Part shown: piece by piece, positions 60,212 through 64,000 of the stretch
How positions within the stretch are numbered: the first letter of the stretch is position 1
Layout of the letters: each line of letters starts with the position of its first letter
Assembly (NCBI RefSeq): GCF_036250735.1
Contig: NZ_CP109430.1
Span: 7,626,001 to 7,690,000, forward strand
Origin: Streptosporangium sp. NBC_01495
GTDB lineage: Bacteria > Actinomycetota > Actinomycetes > Streptosporangiales > Streptosporangiaceae
Direction: 5' to 3'
Length of the DNA stretch: 64,000 nt
Made by a program: the position numbers and the translations under genes
Notes under the pieces: model-generated
The model's input: the letters and a program-made list of their open reading frames with translations, nothing else
What the model was told of the DNA's origin: nothing
Databases searched by the model: none

Positions 60212-60246
60212 ACGAGGATGAAACGAGCCAAGCCAAACATGACGAC

Positions 60247-60687
60247 ATGAAAGGCATGGGCCCGTACAGGCCACGCACAATTGCTCTGTCCGCGCTCATG
60301 ATCTTTGTTTTTGGCATAGTTTTTCTCCCTCGCGTGCTGTATGGAGCACTCGTGGAACATCAGATCGAGACGGCATCCGAAAACCTGCTGGAGGAATACG
60401 CCGAACAGGTCGGTCAGCGACTCCAAGCCGACCCCGCGGGAAGTTCCTGGCGCAGCGTACGAGGGGCTGATGTTATCGGCGAGAGGCGACCTGATCAAAG
60501 CTCTCTTGTCATCTCAACAACGATCTTGGTGGAAAGTGGAGGTATACTCTTCGCCTCGGGATTGGAAATCAGGTGCTACGACATCTTCTTCAGCCACATC
60601 GGGGAGTCCGGTCAGCGATATGATTTAGACAAAGTTCCAGGATGCGATGAGGAACTACGCGGACCGGCCATTCCAGGACCCTCGTAA
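60247..60687 (+). CDS. Hypothetical membrane-anchored protein
   Basis: 146 residues in a low-GC stretch between IS remnants. One TM near residues 11-30 (TIALSALMIFVFGIVFLP), followed by a predicted extracytoplasmic part (ETASENLLEEYAEQVGQRL). No strong ribosome-binding site at ATG 60247 or ATG 60256. Not recognised. Low GC and position suggest acquired DNA, possibly the 3' part of a fragmentary gene. Confidence 0.45.
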   Translation: MKGMGPYRPRTIALSALMIFVFGIVFLPRVLYGALVEHQIETASENLLEEYAEQVGQRLQADPAGSSWRSVRGADVIGERRPDQSSLVISTTILVESGGILFASGLEIRCYDIFFSHIGESGQRYDLDKVPGCDEELRGPAIPGPS

Positions 60688-61032
60688 CCATAAAAAGTAT
60701 CCCAGATTATCGGTGATGCGGTAACCGTGCGCTTTCGACGCCTCGTCTACCAGTAGCTTGTTGGAGTTGACCCGGTTTGGTGGACACCTGACCTCTGAGG
60801 AATTCCGGTTCCCGGAAGGAGTCCACTGTGCCGAACAACTATCCGCCGGAGCTTCGCCGGCAGATGGGGTATTGCGTCGGGCGATCAGCGGGCGAACACC
60901 CAAACCGCCGAGTCCGGCGCTGATGCTTCGGCAGCAGCGACTCGATGACCGCCCACGACTTCAGCCGCGCCACCCGCTGATCCTCTCACCGTCGCCACAG
61001 CGAGAGATCAAAGCACAGCAGAGCTCATTTTG
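60688..61032. other. 345-bp region with an IS3-like remnant
   Basis: Between the hypothetical gene and the SDR gene. It holds the start of an IS3-type OrfA (60828 onward) preceded by TGGACACC near 60781, which resembles an IS3-family left end. On the minus strand, 60657-60760 reads LLVDEASKAHGYRITDNLGY and may be the end of another truncated gene. Confidence 0.5.
60828..60923 (+). pseudogene. IS3-type OrfA N-terminal remnant
   Basis: GTG at 60828 with GGAAGGAG 12 bases upstream. The frame reads VPNNYPPELRRQMGYCVGRS and stops after about 31 codons; IS3-group OrfA proteins start M(P)xKYPPELRxRAVRLV. The remainder is absent. Confidence 0.6.
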
Positions 61033-61965
61033 TTAGGCGCTCCAAGCCCCGCGAACCGGTTCTGGGTCGGGGGCGTCGATCAGGAGTTTGGCGACGGCGT
61101 CGCCGATGTCGGCGGGGTTCCAGCGGGTGTTCCGGTCGGCGCGAGGGCCGTGCCGCCAGCCGTCGGCGAGGGAGACGAGCCCGCCCTCGACCTCGAAGAC
61201 CCTGCCGGTGACGTGCCGGGACTCGGCCGAGCCGAGCCAGGCCACCAGGGGCGCGATGTTGGCCGGGTGCATGGCGTCGAATCCACCCCTGGGCTCGGCC
61301 GTTGTAGCCCCGGGCCCGGCCGTCGCGGCGAGGGCCTCCTCGGTCATCCGGGTGCGAGCGGCCGGGACGATCGTGTTCACCGTGACGCCGTAGCGGCCGA
61401 GCTCCGCGGCGGCGGTCTGGCCGAGTGCCACCACGCCCGCCGTGGCCGCGGAGTGGTTGCCCTGGCCGACGCCGCCGAACAGCCCGGCCCCGGAGGAGGT
61501 GTTGATCACCCGGGCGTCCACCGGGTCGCCCGCCTCCGACCGCTCCCGCCAGTGGGCGCCCGCGTGCCGCAGCGGCAGGAAGTGGCCCTTGAGGTGGACC
61601 CGGATCACGTCGTCCCACTCCTGCTCGGTCATCGAGACGAGCGTCCGGTCACGGACGAACCCGGCGTTGTTCACCAGCACGTCCAGCCGGCCGAAGGCGC
61701 TCAGCGCCATCTTGACCAGACGGGCCGCGCCATCCCACTCGGTGACGTCGTCGCTGTTGGCCACAGCCCGGCCGCCCAGGTCGCGGATCTCCTCGACCAC
61801 CTCCAGGGCGGGGCCCGCGGAGCGCCCGTCGCCCTCGCGTCCGGTGCCGAGGTCGTTGACCACGACCCTGGCCCCCTGCCTGGCGAACTCCAGGGCGTGC
61901 TCCCTGCCGATGCCGCGCCCGGCGCCGGTCACGACCACCACACGCCCGTCACAGATCCCGCCCAT
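61033..61965 (-). CDS. SDR-fold protein lacking the catalytic Tyr and Lys
   Basis: 310 residues, SDR of the peroxisomal-MFE2-like type. NAD site TGAGRGIGREHALEFA at residues 13-28, VVNDLG, DVLVNNAGFVRD, and the Ser-containing NTSSGAGLFG (S158). The YxxxK pair is replaced: residues 169-178 read GNHSAATAGV, so Tyr171 is His and Lys175 is Thr. The codons are CAC and ACG, each one or two bases from the normal TAC and AAG. The C-terminal VTGRVFEVEGGLVSLADGWRHG is intact. Fold retained, SDR chemistry probably lost or altered. Confidence 0.88.
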   Translation of the reverse strand: MGGICDGRVVVVTGAGRGIGREHALEFARQGARVVVNDLGTGREGDGRSAGPALEVVEEIRDLGGRAVANSDDVTEWDGAARLVKMALSAFGRLDVLVNNAGFVRDRTLVSMTEQEWDDVIRVHLKGHFLPLRHAGAHWRERSEAGDPVDARVINTSSGAGLFGGVGQGNHSAATAGVVALGQTAAAELGRYGVTVNTIVPAARTRMTEEALAATAGPGATTAEPRGGFDAMHPANIAPLVAWLGSAESRHVTGRVFEVEGGLVSLADGWRHGPRADRNTRWNPADIGDAVAKLLIDAPDPEPVRGAWSA

Positions 61966-62072
61966 GCAGGTCCCCTTTCGCCTCGATCATGCAGAGTTTC
62001 CCGGTTGTTCACCTTTCATGTCTAGATGCGACCTTGCATCGGCACGGTGACGCCGTGAGGGGCCCCGAGGCG

Positions 62073-62774
62073 TCAGTTCACGGTGAGGCCGCGGGCGGCG
62101 AGGATCAGGGCGGCCTGGGTGGGGTTGATGACCGCTCCGCGCAGCGACCTGAGCCGGGTGTCGTCGACCTCGCCAAGGTCGGCGCCGCGCAGGTCCGCCT
62201 TGGTGAAGACCGTCTCGACGGTGCGGGCGCCGATCAGGCGGCAGTCGTCGAACACGGTCTTGGTGAAGTCGCAGCCCGACAGGTTGGCGTCGTCGAAGCG
62301 GACGCCCCGCAGGTGGAGACCTCGGAACGAGCAACCGGTGAGGTCGGCCAGCGCCAGGTTGGAACCGTCGAACCGGTAGCCGGTGCCCCGGCAGGCGGAC
62401 AGCACCGCGCCGATCATGCGGCAACCGGTGAAGGTGACGTCGGTCATCAGGGCCAGCTCGAAGCGCGCGCCCGACAGGTCGACGTCGGTGAAGGCCGCGT
62501 CGACGAGCTCGGCGTTCGCGAACCTGAGCCCCGCTCCCCCGCCGCCGGAGAAACGCGCTCCGTCCAGGTCCGCACGGCGGAAGTCGGCCCGCTCCAGCAC
62601 GCACTTCTCGAACGTGGCCTCGACCAGCGACGCCCCGGTGAAGTCCGCACCGGTGAGGTCGCACTCCCTGAACACGTAGGGCCCGTCACCGGTCAGATGA
62701 TCGCCAAGCGAGAGCCCCGCCAGATCGACGCCGTGGATCTCCCGCTGGTCCGCCAGCAACTGTGCCGCATTCAT
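62073..62774 (-). CDS. Pentapeptide-repeat protein
   Basis: About 233 residues of A(D/N)LxX-type pentapeptide repeats: CDLTGADFTGASLVEATFEKC, LERADFRRADLDGARFSG and later DLRGADLGEVDDTRL, expected to fold as a right-handed beta-helix. Some such proteins mimic DNA and protect gyrase (Qnr/MfpA); here there is no direct evidence of that. ATG 62774 preferred; a TTG at 62786 is in frame. No signal peptide. Confidence 0.88.
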   Translation of the reverse strand: MNAAQLLADQREIHGVDLAGLSLGDHLTGDGPYVFRECDLTGADFTGASLVEATFEKCVLERADFRRADLDGARFSGGGGAGLRFANAELVDAAFTDVDLSGARFELALMTDVTFTGCRMIGAVLSACRGTGYRFDGSNLALADLTGCSFRGLHLRGVRFDDANLSGCDFTKTVFDDCRLIGARTVETVFTKADLRGADLGEVDDTRLRSLRGAVINPTQAALILAARGLTVN

Positions 62775-62807
62775 CCCACGATTCAAGCAGCCCGCCCCGA
62801 CAGAATC

Positions 62808-62897
62808 CTCACCGGCGTACTCCGAGAGACCGCCGTACCCCGGGAAACCGCCGTACCCCGGGAGACCGACGCACTCCGGGGAGAGTGCTCCCGGTCA
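62808..62897 (-). repeat. 18-bp tandem repeat between the GH3 and pentapeptide-repeat genes
   Basis: Four adjacent 18-base units at 62808, 62826, 62844 and 62862, e.g. GAGACCGCCGTACCCCGG. The gene end of the GH3 enzyme (62880 onward, with the stop at 62895-62897) resembles a further, more diverged unit. Confidence 0.7.
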
Positions 62898-64000
62898 GGC
62901 GGTGCCCGTGTCCCCGGCGAGGAGCTCGGCGGCGGCCTGGCCGCAGACGCGAGAGGCCCCGTGGGTGGCGATGTGGACGGCGCCGAGGTCGGAGCGGCCG
63001 GGCAGCCCCATCTCGACCACGACCGCGTCGGCGCGGGCGGCCAGGAGGTGCCGGAGCGCGTCGGCCTGCCAGGGGTGGCGGTGCGCGTCGCGGACGACGA
63101 TGACCAGGGGGCGCTCGGCCGCCGCGGCGAGCACGGCCTCGATGGCGCCTCCGGTGGCGGTGGAGGCGGCCAGCCGGGTGACCGTGGTACCGGGGAGGAG
63201 CTTGCCGAGCGGCTCGCCGACGCCCCACGGGGTGTCCTTCTCGATGGCGAGGTTCATCTCGGGGGCGAGCTCGACGACGTGCGGCGGGGCGGGCAGGGGG
63301 AACACCGCGCTCGCGGAGCGGCGGGTGATCCGCAGGGCCCGCCGGGCGGCGGCCAGGCCGATCGACGGGTCGCCGGGACGGCCGGAGGCGTCGGAGCGCG
63401 AGAGCGCGCTCCGGGGGGTGGTCGTGGCCCAGAGGGCGAGTTCGCAGACGCGCCGGGAGGCGTCGGCGAGCCGCTCCTCGGAGAGCCTGCCCTCGATCAC
63501 GGCGTCCACGATCGCGTCGCGGATCCCGATCGCGGTCTCCTCCCCCGCGTGCTCGCCGCCCACGCAGATCGCGTCGGCGCCCCCGGCGACGGCGAGGACG
63601 GAGGCCCCGCCGATGCCGTACGGGCCGGAGACGGCGGCCATCTCGATGCCGTCGGTGACGATGACGCCCTCGAAGCCCAGCTCGACCCTGAGCAGGTCGT
63701 GCAGGACCGGACGGCTGAGGGTGGCGGGCATCGCGGGGTCCAGGGCGGAGACGAGCAGGTGCCCGGTCATGACCGTGCGCACCCCCTGCTCGACGGCCGC
63801 GCGGAAGGGCCGCAGTGCCACGTCGCGCAGTTCCGCGGGGGTGGCGGCGACGAGCGGCACGCCGTGGTGGGAGTCGACCGAGGTGTCGCCGTGCCCGGGG
63901 AAGTGCTTGGCGCAGGCGGCCACTCCCGCCGACTGCATGCCCCGGATCCAGGCGGCGGTGTGCCGGGCGACGAGGTCGGGGTCCGCGCCGAAGGAGCGCA
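62895..64000 (-). CDS. Glycoside hydrolase family 3 protein (NagZ-like), 5' end missing
   Basis: At least 368 residues remain. AKHFPGHGDTSVDSHHGVPL is the NagZ-type loop with the His of the Asp-His dyad, and GFEGVIVTDGIEMAAVSG carries the Asp nucleophile. The C-terminal domain (after about residue 250 of the visible part) is a GH3_C-like alpha/beta sandwich. NagZ-like enzymes release N-acetylglucosamine from peptidoglycan or chitin fragments. The frame continues through the right edge (upstream residues RSFGADPDLVARHTAAWIRG), so the N-terminus is missing. Confidence 0.9.
   Translation of the reverse strand, partial: RSFGADPDLVARHTAAWIRGMQSAGVAACAKHFPGHGDTSVDSHHGVPLVAATPAELRDVALRPFRAAVEQGVRTVMTGHLLVSALDPAMPATLSRPVLHDLLRVELGFEGVIVTDGIEMAAVSGPYGIGGASVLAVAGGADAICVGGEHAGEETAIGIRDAIVDAVIEGRLSEERLADASRRVCELALWATTTPRSALSRSDASGRPGDPSIGLAAARRALRITRRSASAVFPLPAPPHVVELAPEMNLAIEKDTPWGVGEPLGKLLPGTTVTRLAASTATGGAIEAVLAAAAERPLVIVVRDAHRHPWQADALRHLLAARADAVVVEMGLPGRSDLGAVHIATHGASRVCGQAAAELLAGDTGTA

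Overview
High-GC actinomycete chromosome. The gene order rpsO-pnp-M16 protease-dapB and rimP-nusA-ylxR-infB-ylxP-rbfA-nrnA-truB-ribF, the Gly/Pro/Arg-rich IF-2, the XRE/DUF397 cluster and the CBM2-linked chitinase point to Streptosporangiaceae or a close relative (inference from gene content; no search was run). I saw no tRNA, rRNA, CRISPR array, intact insertion sequence or prophage.

Layout. 0-14 kb, all on the minus strand: two translation and RNA-processing operons, rimP to ribF and rpsO to dapB, many genes joined by 4-base GTGA overlaps. 14-24.5 kb: a Tat lipoprotein/DUF4439 pair, tandem DUF4236 genes, proS, a ferredoxin-NADP reductase, a DUF6986-like aldolase-fold protein, cutC and a GNAT enzyme. 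24.7-31 kb: a GntR regulator with a divergent small gene, a large SARP/NB-ARC regulator and a flavin monooxygenase. 31.4-34.3 kb: an ABC-three-component (ABC-3C) conflict system of lower GC whose first gene carries an apparent one-base frameshift. 34.5-50.6 kb: GH18 chitinase, SDRs, DUF2252, a complete oligopeptide ABC transporter, a secreted M14 peptidase and an ATP-grasp ligase. 50.7-61 kb: an accessory zone with an ECF sigma factor pair, remnants of four transposases (IS21-like, TnpB, IS1182-like, IS3-like), methyltransferase fragments, an XRE/DUF397/ATPase cluster and a MerR/membrane-protein pair. 61-64 kb: an unusual SDR, a pentapeptide-repeat protein and a GH3 glycosidase cut by the window edge.

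Two things stand out. First, a 42-codon gene at 52859-52987 sits just upstream of a JmjC-type cupin oxygenase, with a hairpin between them; this looks like a minimal RiPP locus (precursor plus hydroxylase). It lies between two minus-strand fragments that read as the N-terminal part and the SAM-binding part of one PCMT-like methyltransferase, as if the peptide/oxygenase pair had been inserted into, or had replaced the middle of, an older RiPP operon.

Second, several genes (DUF4439, proS, fpr, cutC, dppC, dppF, the ATP-grasp gene and the GH3 gene) are followed by degenerate tandem repeats whose first unit contains, or begins at, the gene's own stop codon. Unit length differs by locus (10, 14, 18, 21-24, 33 or about 42 bp), and unit sequence follows the local gene end, so these are not copies of one mobile repeat. 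This suggests repeated local duplication of 3' gene ends in this genome.
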